Shown here piece after piece: positions 55,055-63,971 of a stretch of 64,000 nucleotides of DNA. How positions within the stretch are numbered: position 1 is the stretch's first letter; the number at the start of each line of letters is the position of its first letter. The DNA comes from Thiorhodovibrio winogradskyi. GTDB lineage: Bacteria; Pseudomonadota; Gammaproteobacteria; Chromatiales; Chromatiaceae. The position numbers and the translations under genes are program-made. The notes under the pieces are model-generated. The model was given only the letters and a program-made list of their open reading frames with translations, did not search any database and was not told the origin of the DNA. The stretch covers positions 1,499,531 to 1,563,530 of the forward strand of contig NZ_CP121472.1 of NCBI RefSeq assembly GCF_036208045.1, given 5' to 3'.

Positions 55055-58000
55055 TCAAACCATCTGTCGCCGCGCCAATTCCGCGAACTCGCCATTTAGG
55101 TTCATTAGTTCGTGGAAAGTACCGGATTCGACGATGCGGCCCTGTTGCATGACGAAGATGCGATCAACGCGCTCAATGGTGCTCAGGCGATGGGCCACGA
55201 CGATGCGCGTCATGTTCAATTTCGTCAGGCTGCGGTTGACGACATCCTGGGTGCGGTTGTCGAGTGCGGAGGTCGCCTCGTCGAGGATGAGAATGCGGGG
55301 CTTGTGCACCAGGGCGCGGGCGATCATCAGGCGTTGACGCTGGCCGCCGGACAGGGATGCCGCGCCATCGGGCAGCACGGTGTGCATGCCCATGGGCATT
55401 TGTTTAATGTCCTCGGCAAAACCGGCCATCTCGGCGGCTTGCCAGGCGTCCTCGATGGCGAGCGGCAGGCTGCCGACGATATTCTCAAAAATGGAGCCGG
55501 ACATGATGCGGCCGTTTTGCAGCACCACGCCGATTTGCCGGCGCACGGCCTGCATATCGAGTCCCGAGATGTCGCGCCCGTCGAGATAGACGCCGCCGGA
55601 TTCCGGTTGCTCGAAGCCAAGCAGTAGACGCACCAGGGTCGACTTGCCCGAGCCTGAAGCGCCAACAAAGGCCACATAGCTGCCGCTGGCGATGCGCAGT
55701 GAGACCTGATTGACCGCCGGTGGCACTTGCGGATCGTAGCGGAAGACCACCGACGAGAACTCGATGCGACCGTCGAGCGCGCCCGGGTCGGCCTTGAGTT
55801 CGGAGCGTTCGGGGATGGCCTCGAGAATGGGACGCACGCGCTCATAGAGCGGGACAATGGTGATCAGGGTGGTGAGGGTTCCAAGGAGTCCGATCATGGC
55901 GCCGCTGAATTGCCCGAAGGCAGGCAAAAAGCCGAGAAACTCCTTGATGCCGAATCCGCTTTGCGCCAAAGCAAGGGGCGCGCTGTCGGCTTCTGATGCT
56001 TGATTGAGCACAAAGCTGATGACGGCGAAAAAGGCAATGGAGGCAATCAGCGGAAAGAGTGTATTGAGCACTTGCTGCATGGCCCCGAGGCGGCGGATAC
56101 GATAGGTGAGATCCTTGGTGATGCTGAATTGCTCAGCCCAGCGGGCGAAGGCGCGCGCCTCGCTCGCGGAGTTGCGCAGCTTGGACAGGCCCACCAGGAG
56201 TTGAAACACCAATCCCTCGATCTTGCCGCCGCGACCGATCATTTCCCGTTGCAGCGGCAATTGCATCAGGGTGACCAGAAAAGACAGCCCGAGGATGACC
56301 AGTACCACGCCAAGGGCGACAAAGGCCAGTTTCCAGCTATACCAGAACAGCAGGATGAGACTGAAGAGGGAGAACACCAGATTGAGCGCGGCCTGGAGCA
56401 CCGTGGAACTCAAGACTTCGCGGATGGCATTGATACCGTTGGCGCGATCGGCGAGATCGCCGGCGATGTAGTCGCGAAAGAAACTCACCGGCAGGCTCAG
56501 CAGCCGATCCCACACGGCGGTCTGAATGCGCGCGTCCATGCGGGTTTGCAAGCGCAGCATGGCAAAGCCGCGGGTCACCGCGAAGGCGGCCGAGCCAAGG
56601 GCCGCCAGCACCAGGCCCGCGACCAGCATCAGGTGCATGGAGATGTCGGCGCGGGGAATGATGTCGGAGAGAATCTGACTGGTCGCGATGGGGGTGGCCA
56701 GGGCGAGCAGACCGGTCAGCAGCCCCATGGCCAGCACAGTGGCAGGGTCGAGACGCAGACCAGCCAGCCCGAAACGCAGCACCTCGCGCACCTTCAGCGG
56801 ATGTGCCGGGAAGGGGCGGTAGAGCACCTGGGCCTCGCCAGCGAGTTGTTCGGCCAGCGCTTCCGTGAGCGGCTGTTCCTGATTGGTACCGGGTTTGGCG
56901 CCGGGGTCTATCAGCCGATAGCGCTTGGGTCCGTCCGGAATCAGCGCGACCGGGCGCTGGTCCTCGCCGAGATAGCCGAGCAGGGGATCATTGTCGCGCC
57001 GATGCCAATCATCGCGCAGCAACACCCGCCGGGTACGCAGATGCGAACGGCGCGCGATCTCATCGAGCGGATGCGCCAGCGGGTTGATGCGCTCCGCCGG
57101 CGGGGCAATGGTCATGCCGGAGGCGGCGGCGACCAGACGCATGGCTTCATGCAGCGGGTCATCCGTGGCGATAGGGCTGTCGGCCAAGCCCTGATCGCGC
57201 CTTTTGGGCAGCAAAATCCCGGCAATGCGCCGCAGCGCGCCGCCAAAGACCAGTCGATCACCTGCTGCTCGCCGCTCAAGCCGACCTGCGTCACGTTGGC
57301 GGGTCTCGGCAAGCCGCGCGGCCAGCGCGCTCATGAAGACGATGTGAAAAGCATCCAGGCTCTGCCATAGAGTGCCGCGAAACAGAGCCGTTGGCGTGTA
57401 AATGCCGCTCAGCGTGCAGGCGTTCTCGCAGGTTAGCCACAGATTGCCCGCGAGTGGGAACCAGCGTCCATCGCTCGCGGTGGGAAGCGGCCAGGTTCCG
57501 GCGGCCTTGGCCTCGCCCTGATCAGTCTGAACCCAGATGGTATCGCGGGACTGGGGCAGCAACACCCGCTTGGCCGGGTATTCCAGCCCCGGCTCGGCCT
57601 CCAGAAAACCGTCAGCGCGGGGGCCGCCCACTGGGATCAGGACATTGGCGAGCTGGGTGATCCAGGTGTCGATCCAGTCCACCACGATGATGTCAAAATC
57701 CTCATCCTCGATGTCGCGCCGTCGGGCACGATAAAGTTCCGTGCCCATGGTGGCCACGGCACGCAGCGCGATCTCCATCGGGCCATGTTCGATCTCTGCT
57801 TCCGGGTCCGGGGTCGGCGTATCGACTGGCATCATGCCGGGGGCCGGGGACATGCCGAAAATGAGTTCTCCGGCCTCCACGCGCAGCAGATGTTGGCCGG
57901 TGCCGACGATTTTGCCCGCGACCACCGGCACGGCAAAAATATCGACGCTGCCCTTGAGCACCAGCCAGATCAGATCGGGTTCCTGAATCAGGAAGGGGTT

Positions 58001-58105
58001 GTGATAGCCAACCGACAGCCGGGTGCCGTCAATCTTGGCGAGCAACTCGGCGTCGAAACTGTCGTGGATGGGTGCTGTGGTCGCCTGCATGGACTGCTGC
58101 ATCAT
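55055..58105 (-). CDS. NHLM-type bacteriocin export ABC transporter (permease/ATPase with N-terminal regulatory region)
   Basis: A 1016-residue half-exporter of the NHLP/NHLM peptide systems. The first 450 residues are not a peptidase; they include VGYHNPFLIQEPDLIWLVLK and a cupin or cyclic-nucleotide-like beta region. Six membrane helices lie between about 460 and 740. The ATPase has Walker A GASGSGKSTLVRLLLGF, signature LSGGQRQRL and Walker B ILILDEATSALD. It pairs with the C39-containing exporter encoded directly upstream; the ATG overlaps that stop codon by one base. A weak hairpin with TTTT lies just after its stop (about 55025-55053). Confidence 0.93.
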   Translation of the reverse strand: MMQQSMQATTAPIHDSFDAELLAKIDGTRLSVGYHNPFLIQEPDLIWLVLKGSVDIFAVPVVAGKIVGTGQHLLRVEAGELIFGMSPAPGMMPVDTPTPDPEAEIEHGPMEIALRAVATMGTELYRARRRDIEDEDFDIIVVDWIDTWITQLANVLIPVGGPRADGFLEAEPGLEYPAKRVLLPQSRDTIWVQTDQGEAKAAGTWPLPTASDGRWFPLAGNLWLTCENACTLSGIYTPTALFRGTLWQSLDAFHIVFMSALAARLAETRQRDAGRLERRAAGDRLVFGGALRRIAGILLPKRRDQGLADSPIATDDPLHEAMRLVAAASGMTIAPPAERINPLAHPLDEIARRSHLRTRRVLLRDDWHRRDNDPLLGYLGEDQRPVALIPDGPKRYRLIDPGAKPGTNQEQPLTEALAEQLAGEAQVLYRPFPAHPLKVREVLRFGLAGLRLDPATVLAMGLLTGLLALATPIATSQILSDIIPRADISMHLMLVAGLVLAALGSAAFAVTRGFAMLRLQTRMDARIQTAVWDRLLSLPVSFFRDYIAGDLADRANGINAIREVLSSTVLQAALNLVFSLFSLILLFWYSWKLAFVALGVVLVILGLSFLVTLMQLPLQREMIGRGGKIEGLVFQLLVGLSKLRNSASEARAFARWAEQFSITKDLTYRIRRLGAMQQVLNTLFPLIASIAFFAVISFVLNQASEADSAPLALAQSGFGIKEFLGFLPAFGQFSGAMIGLLGTLTTLITIVPLYERVRPILEAIPERSELKADPGALDGRIEFSSVVFRYDPQVPPAVNQVSLRIASGSYVAFVGASGSGKSTLVRLLLGFEQPESGGVYLDGRDISGLDMQAVRRQIGVVLQNGRIMSGSIFENIVGSLPLAIEDAWQAAEMAGFAEDIKQMPMGMHTVLPDGAASLSGGQRQRLMIARALVHKPRILILDEATSALDNRTQDVVNRSLTKLNMTRIVVAHRLSTIERVDRIFVMQQGRIVESGTFHELMNLNGEFAELARRQMV

Positions 58106-60330
58106 CAGGCCTCGCCGGACTGAATGAGTCGCCGATAGGGGCCGTCGTTCTCGACCAATTCTTCGTGACGGCCTTGTTCAACCACCTGGCCGCGCTCCAG
58201 CACCAGGATTTGGTCGGCGTCGCGAATGGTGCTCAAGCGATGGGCGACGATCAGGCAGGTGCAACCCCGGCGGCGTAGATTTTCATCGATCTGCTTCTCC
58301 ACCGTCGGGTCGAGCGCCGAGGTGGCCTCATCGAGGATCAGCACACTGGGATTGGCCGCGAGTGCGCGGGCGATTTCCAGGCGCTGGCGTTGACCGCCGC
58401 TGAAATTGGCGCCGTTCTCGGCCACCTGGGCTTCATAGCGACCGGGACGGTTTTCGATCAGATCCAGCACACAGGCATCGCGCAGCGCCTGGGTGATGGC
58501 CTCCTCGGTGATGGTCGGATCCCAAAGCGCGATGTTCTCGCGCACCGTGCCGGAGAACAGAAATATTTCCTGATCAACCGTCGCCACTGAGTTGGCGAAC
58601 CATGCGTGCGGCAGCTCCGCGAGCGGCATGCCGTCGTAGAGCACCTGTCCCGACCAGGGGCGATGCAATCCGCTGACAATCCGGGCCACCGTCGACTTGC
58701 CGCTGCCCGAGCCGCCGATCAGCGCGATGCGCTGACCCGGCTCCACCAGCAGGTTGAGCCCCTGAATCACTGGCGGATCGGAACGGTTGTAGCCGAACAC
58801 CAGATCGCGGATTTCGAGCTGACCGCGTAATTTCGGCGGCAAGGGACGGGCCGGGCTGGTGACGGCAAAGACCCGCGCGTTGTCCTGCATGCGCTCATCC
58901 ATGTCGTAGTGCAGGACGTCCTCAATGCGCGCGAGTTCGCCCTTGATGGTTTGCACCTCACCGCCCAAATCCACCAGGCCGCCGATGGGTCCGGCGAAGC
59001 TGCTCGCCAGGCCTTGGAAAGCCACCAGGCCGCCGATGGTCAGGGAGCCATCAAGCACCAGCAGCCCGCCCACGCCGAGGATGCTGGCGGTGGTGAGCGC
59101 GGCCAGCAGCGTCGGCACCGATGAGATGACAGTGGTGGCGCTCGTCAGGCTCTGCTGGGCGTTGAGATACTTGGCCTGCAAGCCCGACCATTTGGTGAAG
59201 AAATCGCTTTCCGAGCCGCTCGACTTCAGGGTCTCGATCAATTGCAAACCGCTGATGGACGCCGCGCCGAGCTTGCCTTGATCATTGACCAATTGCCGCG
59301 AGCTGTCCTCGCGTTGGCGGGCGACGGCGGCCAGCGCCAGAAAATTCAACAGCGCCAAGGCGACCGTGATCAGCGTCAGCGGCAAGCTGTAGAAGGCCAT
59401 CACCACGGCATAAAACACAATGGTGACCAGGCCGATGATGTTGGTGGCCAACTGACCGGAGAGGAGGCTCGCGACATGATCATTCGAGGAGACCCGATTG
59501 CAAATGTCGCCAGGATAGCGCTGACCAAAGAACTGCACCGGCAGGCGCAGCACATGCCAGAAGAACACCGCCGAGGAATTGAGCGCGAGCTTGATCTCCA
59601 GGCGCGAGAGGTTGATCTGTTGCAGCCAGACGATGACGGCATTGAGCACCGCCGTCAGTCCCATGCCGATCAGCAGCGGCATCAGCCAGCGATCACTGCC
59701 GCCGACCAGGATTTCGTCGATAAAAACCTTGTTGAAGACAGGAATCACCAGCCCGGGCAGGACCAACAGCAGGGTGGCGAGCAGCACATAGGACAGGGCA
59801 TTGCTGGAACCGGCCAGGCGTTTGCGCAGTGGCGCGAGCAGGTTGGGCCGCCCGCCGCGACGCTGGAACTCGGAGCCCGGCTCGAACACCAGGCAGATCC
59901 CGGTGAAGCACTCGTCAAACTCCCGAATGCCGATGGTGCGCGGCCCGGTCCCCGGGTCATTGATCCACACCCGCCCGCGTTTGCGATCCATCCCCTCCAG
60001 CACCAGAAAATGGTTGAAATTCCAGTGCACGATCATGGGGAAGGGATAATTGGTTAGGCCCTCGGGCTCGCTGCGAAAGCCCTTGGCGACCAGGCCATGC
60101 TGGCGCGCGGCGCGCAGCATGTTGGAGGCCTTGGACCCATCGCGCGAGACATCGCAGGCCACGCGCAATTGCTCAAGCGGAACCCAGCAGCCGTGTCGGG
60201 CGAGGATCATTCCCAGCGCGGCGGCCCCGCATTCCGTCGCCTCCATTTGCAGCAGGGTGGGGGTTTTAAAACGCTTGCCGCCCTTGGGCGCGTTCGGCTT
60301 CAGGCTTTCAGTCGTGGCAGTCGCGGACAT
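58105..60330 (-). CDS. C39 peptidase-containing ABC exporter (PCAT) of NHLP type
   Basis: A 741-residue protein that removes leader peptides and exports the product. The C39 domain has Cys34 in LQMEATECGAAALGMILARH, His107 in WNFNHFLVLEG and Asp125 in WINDPGTGPR, so the catalytic triad is complete. Six membrane helices follow (about 165-460), then an ATPase with Walker A IGGSGSGKSTVARIVSGL, signature FSGGQRQRLEIARALA and Walker B VLILDEATSALD. It should cleave after the GG sites of the three precursors in this cluster. It starts 12 bp after the HlyD-like gene. Confidence 0.95.
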   Translation of the reverse strand: MSATATTESLKPNAPKGGKRFKTPTLLQMEATECGAAALGMILARHGCWVPLEQLRVACDVSRDGSKASNMLRAARQHGLVAKGFRSEPEGLTNYPFPMIVHWNFNHFLVLEGMDRKRGRVWINDPGTGPRTIGIREFDECFTGICLVFEPGSEFQRRGGRPNLLAPLRKRLAGSSNALSYVLLATLLLVLPGLVIPVFNKVFIDEILVGGSDRWLMPLLIGMGLTAVLNAVIVWLQQINLSRLEIKLALNSSAVFFWHVLRLPVQFFGQRYPGDICNRVSSNDHVASLLSGQLATNIIGLVTIVFYAVVMAFYSLPLTLITVALALLNFLALAAVARQREDSSRQLVNDQGKLGAASISGLQLIETLKSSGSESDFFTKWSGLQAKYLNAQQSLTSATTVISSVPTLLAALTTASILGVGGLLVLDGSLTIGGLVAFQGLASSFAGPIGGLVDLGGEVQTIKGELARIEDVLHYDMDERMQDNARVFAVTSPARPLPPKLRGQLEIRDLVFGYNRSDPPVIQGLNLLVEPGQRIALIGGSGSGKSTVARIVSGLHRPWSGQVLYDGMPLAELPHAWFANSVATVDQEIFLFSGTVRENIALWDPTITEEAITQALRDACVLDLIENRPGRYEAQVAENGANFSGGQRQRLEIARALAANPSVLILDEATSALDPTVEKQIDENLRRRGCTCLIVAHRLSTIRDADQILVLERGQVVEQGRHEELVENDGPYRRLIQSGEA

Positions 60331-60342
60331 GATCGAACCTGC

Positions 60343-61599
60343 TCAGTAAATGCCACTGAGTTCGCGCAGCAGCGGAATCACCAGGGTGATGGGCGCGCGT
60401 CTCTCGATGGTGATCTCGGCGCTGCACAGGGTGCCCGCCGACAGCGGCAGATTGGCGCCCTTGCGCGAGGTCCAGCGATAACCGCTGACGCTCACGGGGT
60501 CTTGCTCAAGCGCCACCCGCGCCACATAGGGCGGCCCGGCTGGCGCGAAGGTCTGGGCGAGTTCATTGCTGCCAAGCACGGCGCGCATGCCGTCCATGGA
60601 GGCGGGAAAGTCCGAGACCCAGTCGACCGCGCCCTTGATGGTGCCGAATTCCTCCTGTTTCACCGTGGCGGGGGAGATTTGCGCCGACATGCCGGGCTTG
60701 ACCCTTTTGCCATCTTGCGGAGGGATATAGAGGATGAGTTCGAGCGACTGACCACCGGATTGCAGGGCGAACAACGACTGGCCTTCCGCGACCCGGGCGC
60801 CCGGATTGACCTTGATCTCCGCCAGGATGCCGCGCGCGGACGCGGTCACCACCGTGGCCTCGGCCAGACTGGCCTCCAGTTCCCGAATCTGGCGTTCGGC
60901 GTCATGGATGGCCTCCTCGGCGCGGCGGCGCTCATTGGCCTGGGTCGCGAGCAAATCGAGTTCCTCGGCCTCAATGGTGGCCATCTGGGTGCGCACCTGG
61001 GCGACCTTTTCGTCCACCTGATTGAGCTCATCGCGCGTGGTTTCTATCTCATCGCGCGAAGCCAGCCCGCGCTTTTGCATGGATTCTTGGTTGGCGAGGC
61101 GCTCGCGCAGGAAGTCGCCGCGCTTGGCCCCGGCGTCGATCTGATCCTGCAAGGCCGCGCGGCGCAGCATCATGTTGGCGCGCTTGAGCCTGAGTTCGTC
61201 CTCGAACTGCGCCTGCAATTGCGCGAGGGCGCGCTCACGTTCCTCCAGCAACCCCTGGGCGCTGCGCAGGCGTTGCATGGCATCGGTTTGCGACAGGCGC
61301 GCCAGAACTTGCCCCGCCTCGATCTCCTGGCCCAAGTCGACCAGGATCTCGGTCAGGGTGCCCGCCGCCGGGGCTTGAATGGTGGTGATCTGCCCGCCGC
61401 TGCTGATCAGAATGCCGTTGCCCTTCACCAGCGTGGGCAGGGCCCCGAGGATGCCCCAGGCCACCACCGCCGCCAGCAGCAGGGTGATGGTCAGCAGTGC
61501 CAGCCAGTTTTTCGGGCTGACCACAGTGACCAAGCGATCGAGCTGTTCAGGAGAAGACAGGCGCTCAAGCGCCGATTTGCGGAAAATCTCTTGTCCCAT
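60343..61599 (-). CDS. NHLM system HlyD-like membrane fusion protein
   Basis: A 418-residue periplasmic adaptor. A single N-terminal membrane helix (LALLTITLLLAAVVAWGILG) is followed by a lipoyl half-motif (APAAGTLTEILVDLGQEIEA), a long coiled coil (about residues 115-245) and the second lipoyl half (TASARGILAEIKVNPGARVA). The beta-barrel contains LILYIPPQDGKRVKPGMSAQ. It links the two ABC exporters to an outer-membrane channel, which is not encoded here. It sits between the radical SAM gene and the C39 exporter gene in the same operon. Confidence 0.93.
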   Translation of the reverse strand: MGQEIFRKSALERLSSPEQLDRLVTVVSPKNWLALLTITLLLAAVVAWGILGALPTLVKGNGILISSGGQITTIQAPAAGTLTEILVDLGQEIEAGQVLARLSQTDAMQRLRSAQGLLEERERALAQLQAQFEDELRLKRANMMLRRAALQDQIDAGAKRGDFLRERLANQESMQKRGLASRDEIETTRDELNQVDEKVAQVRTQMATIEAEELDLLATQANERRRAEEAIHDAERQIRELEASLAEATVVTASARGILAEIKVNPGARVAEGQSLFALQSGGQSLELILYIPPQDGKRVKPGMSAQISPATVKQEEFGTIKGAVDWVSDFPASMDGMRAVLGSNELAQTFAPAGPPYVARVALEQDPVSVSGYRWTSRKGANLPLSAGTLCSAEITIERRAPITLVIPLLRELSGIY

Positions 61600-61644
61600 G
61601 AATGTCTCGGCTCCCTCGTTTTGCCAGTCAAGCCTGCTCTGTCG

Positions 61645-63099
61645 TCATCCCACCGCCATCCGCGCCGCTTGCGTCCGATCTGCCCGTGTCCGCGCCTGGG
61701 TAATCTCCAGCGCGGAAGCCGGCTTGGCGTTTAGCTTGCGTGCGAGCTTTTCGTCATAGCCGTTTTTAAAGAAGAAGCAGGCATCCGGATCAGCCCCGAA
61801 GTAATCGCCATGACCGGCGGCGAGCGCGGAGGCGCGGCAACCACCGCCGCATTTTAGCCGGTGCGCGCAGGCGCGACACTGGCGATTCCTGGAAAACAGT
61901 TGCTCCACCCGGGTGTCGATGCGGTCGAAATAGGCCGAGTCGCGCAAGGCCTGTGACAAAGTCGTCTCGCTCAGCCTCGGCATCTCGCGTTCGACCCCCG
62001 TGTCCGTCATCGGAATGCAGGGCAAGAGTCTGCCATCGGCCATGATAGCGGGACGGATGCGGCAACTGAGACAAACTGCCTGGCTGACAGCGTCCGGCTG
62101 CCCCGAGAGCTTGTTGAACGGACTCATCCACAGCGAGCCGCCCTTGGCGCCATAATAGAGCCCGCCAAGCGCCAGCGTGAAGGGCGCCCCGTCGCGCCGA
62201 TGACGGGCGGCCAAGTCCAGGTAGGCAGCGTAGAGCGCGGTGCGGGGGGCAGTCAGATGGCGCCCCTCGCGTCTCCAGCCACCGGTATTCATCATCCCCG
62301 CGACCTTCCAGGCGCTGATACCGAGCCCCTTGAGAAGCGCGTATGTGGGCATTAGCCGGTTGAGGTTCCCTTTGTAGACCGCCGTCTCAATGCTCACGCG
62401 AAAACCAGCCTTGACCGCGCGGGGAATGGCTTCGATGACTTTCTCCTCGACCGCCGCGACCCCCCTGACCCAATCATGGGTGCCCAGGCCGTCGAAGCTG
62501 AGAACCAGGGTCGGGCTCAGCGCGCGCTTGCGCAACGCGGCGAGGGTGCTGTCAGTCAGCAGAACACCATTGGTAAAAAGTTCTGCCAGTATGATCCCTT
62601 TTTCCCGCAGTGCATCAACAATCCGCCAGAAGTCCGCTCTGATGAGCGGCTCGCCGCCGGTGATGGCCACCCGGCTGACATTGGCCTGATGGAGCTGATC
62701 GACAATATGCAGGCATTGCTCGGTGGACAGCTCGCCGTATTTGGCCCGCGGCGCTTCCATATAACAGTGGCGGCAGCGTAGGTTGCATTTGCCGGTGATG
62801 GACCAGTGCACCAAATCGATAAAGCGCGCTTGCGTCTGGCGATACGCTTGTTCCCCGGCCAGCTTGGCGCCAGGATCGCAGGCTTGGGCAACGCCCGCGT
62901 CAATCAGCCGATGAACCCGCTCGATCAAGGATGAGGAAACCAGCGGAAAGGCGATGGGTGTCTTGCCGTCGCACAGGGACAGCGCCTGAAAGCTCGCGGC
63001 ATCAAGGGGCGAATTGATTCCGTTCGCGCGATCCTCGAGCCCAAAAGGTAGCCCGTGCCAGCCTCTTAGCGCAAAGCGGGGAGAGATGATCGCATACAT
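61645..63099 (-). CDS. Radical SAM/SPASM peptide maturase
   Basis: A 484-residue enzyme. An N-terminal domain of about 90 residues (MYAIISPRFALRGWHGLPFG, FPLVSSSLIERVHRLIDAGV) precedes the SAM cluster site Cys105, Cys109, Cys112 (ITGKCNLRCRHCYM) and could be a winged-helix leader-binding unit. VAITGGEPLIRADFW is the next core motif. SPASM cysteines are in AVCLSCRIRPAIM, GRLLPCIPM, RQCRACAHRLKCGGGCRASA and DACFFF. It probably modifies one or both Nif11-type precursors encoded just upstream, 38 bp away. Product chemistry cannot be assigned; thioether, cyclophane or backbone changes are all possible. Confidence 0.9.
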   Translation of the reverse strand: MYAIISPRFALRGWHGLPFGLEDRANGINSPLDAASFQALSLCDGKTPIAFPLVSSSLIERVHRLIDAGVAQACDPGAKLAGEQAYRQTQARFIDLVHWSITGKCNLRCRHCYMEAPRAKYGELSTEQCLHIVDQLHQANVSRVAITGGEPLIRADFWRIVDALREKGIILAELFTNGVLLTDSTLAALRKRALSPTLVLSFDGLGTHDWVRGVAAVEEKVIEAIPRAVKAGFRVSIETAVYKGNLNRLMPTYALLKGLGISAWKVAGMMNTGGWRREGRHLTAPRTALYAAYLDLAARHRRDGAPFTLALGGLYYGAKGGSLWMSPFNKLSGQPDAVSQAVCLSCRIRPAIMADGRLLPCIPMTDTGVEREMPRLSETTLSQALRDSAYFDRIDTRVEQLFSRNRQCRACAHRLKCGGGCRASALAAGHGDYFGADPDACFFFKNGYDEKLARKLNAKPASALEITQARTRADRTQAARMAVG

Positions 63100-63137
63100 T
63101 ATTGCGTGAGCACCCAGGGTCTTGTCCCGTGCCTGTG

Positions 63138-63500
63138 CTAAATGCCAAGAGGACAGCCGTTTAGCCAGTAGGGCGAGATATTGGGGGCCACCCCGAGCAG
63201 GTGGCAGAGTCCGTCCCCGCCACTACCGCCAGTAATGACATCCAACTCTTCGCTCGACAGCTGCCCGGATTGGTGTATATCCGCGAGCGTCTGGGCTTCG
63301 TAGTCCTTGAGATCATCGGCCGTAAACGGGAACCCCATTGCTTCGGCGACCGGAAGAACATGCTCCCGCACCAGCGCCAATCGGCGCTGCTCGTCGAGCG
63401 CCCGGCCTCGGTAAGTGTTGTTCAACTGCTGGAGTTGGAGGCGATGCTCCGGATCAGCCGCGAGGGCAGCGAAAAACAGCTTGACGTTTTCAGTCGACAT
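63138..63500 (-). CDS. Nif11-type RiPP precursor peptide with two-cysteine core
   Basis: A 120-residue precursor. The leader begins MSTENVKLFFAALAADPEHR, the Nif11 signature, and ends SSEELDVITGG (Gly91-Gly92). The 28-residue core contains Cys99 and Cys116, and ends in ISPYWLNGCPLGI. The two cysteines could be linked as a disulfide or used for thioether (sactionine-like) bonds. W-L-N is a possible cyclophane motif. The gene is next to the radical SAM gene and separated from the other Nif11 precursor by an inverted repeat. The ribosome-binding site is weak. Confidence 0.9.
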   Translation of the reverse strand: MSTENVKLFFAALAADPEHRLQLQQLNNTYRGRALDEQRRLALVREHVLPVAEAMGFPFTADDLKDYEAQTLADIHQSGQLSSEELDVITGGSGGDGLCHLLGVAPNISPYWLNGCPLGI

Positions 63501-63524
63501 GACGGCTCGCAGTCAGGCGCGATG

Positions 63525-63558
63525 GGTCAATGCCAGAACTAAAGGCCGGGCATTGACC
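63525..63558 (-). promoter_or_regulatory. Stem-loop between the two Nif11 precursor genes
   Basis: GGTCAATGCC (63525-63534) and its exact complement GGCATTGACC (63549-63558) form a 10-bp stem with a 14-base loop in the 111-bp gap. No T run follows on the minus strand, so a partial terminator, RNase-processing site or mRNA-stability hairpin that sets the ratio of first precursor to downstream genes is more likely than a full stop. Confidence 0.6.
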
Positions 63559-63611
63559 GGGAAGCGGGAATTGCCTTATTCAGGTCAAAGTGGATTCCAG
63601 GTGAAACTGGA

Positions 63612-63971
63612 CTAGAGTGTTCGGATGATGTCTCCCGGCAAAGGCTCGTACAAGGGGTCTCGCCAGGCCGGGGGGGTGCCTGGGAAGAGGATTTGGCCAA
63701 CGATTCCTACCGCGCCAATAATCCCAACGACGGCATTCTCACCAACACCTCCGGCGACCTTTTCCAATTCGGTATCCTCAAGTGCCTGCGTTGATGGTGA
63801 TGCGGATTGGATTTCCTGAACACTGGATTTCAGGCTCTCCAGGGTGACATCAAAGCCGTTATCCTTGGCGTAGGAAACTAACTGCTCGGGACTCTTGGTG
63901 GAAATTTCGCGCATGCGGGCTTGATCAGCGCCAATATAGTCGAAGAACTCTTTAGCTGCGGCGTTTGACAT
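63612..63971 (-). CDS. Nif11-type RiPP precursor peptide, cysteine-free
   Basis: A 119-residue precursor and the first gene of the RiPP operon in this window. The leader starts MSNAAAKEFFDYIGADQARM and ends LEDTELEKVAGG (Gly74-Gly75). The 44-residue core starts VGENAVVGIIGAVGIVGQIL, a glycine-valine-isoleucine stretch that could insert in membranes, and continues with a proline-rich acidic part (TPPAWRDPLYEPLPGD). It has no Cys. W-R-D is a possible radical SAM target. AGGAG lies nine bases before the ATG at 63971. The promoter must lie near or beyond the right edge of the window. Confidence 0.9.
   Translation of the reverse strand: MSNAAAKEFFDYIGADQARMREISTKSPEQLVSYAKDNGFDVTLESLKSSVQEIQSASPSTQALEDTELEKVAGGVGENAVVGIIGAVGIVGQILFPGTPPAWRDPLYEPLPGDIIRTL

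Noticed and set aside
56000-61734. Long rightward frames opposite the ABC exporter and HlyD-like genes (for example 56000-57370 and 60097-61734)
   Set aside because: These are antisense shadows of GC-rich genes; composition is His/Gln/Gly-rich without motifs, and no ribosome-binding sites fit.
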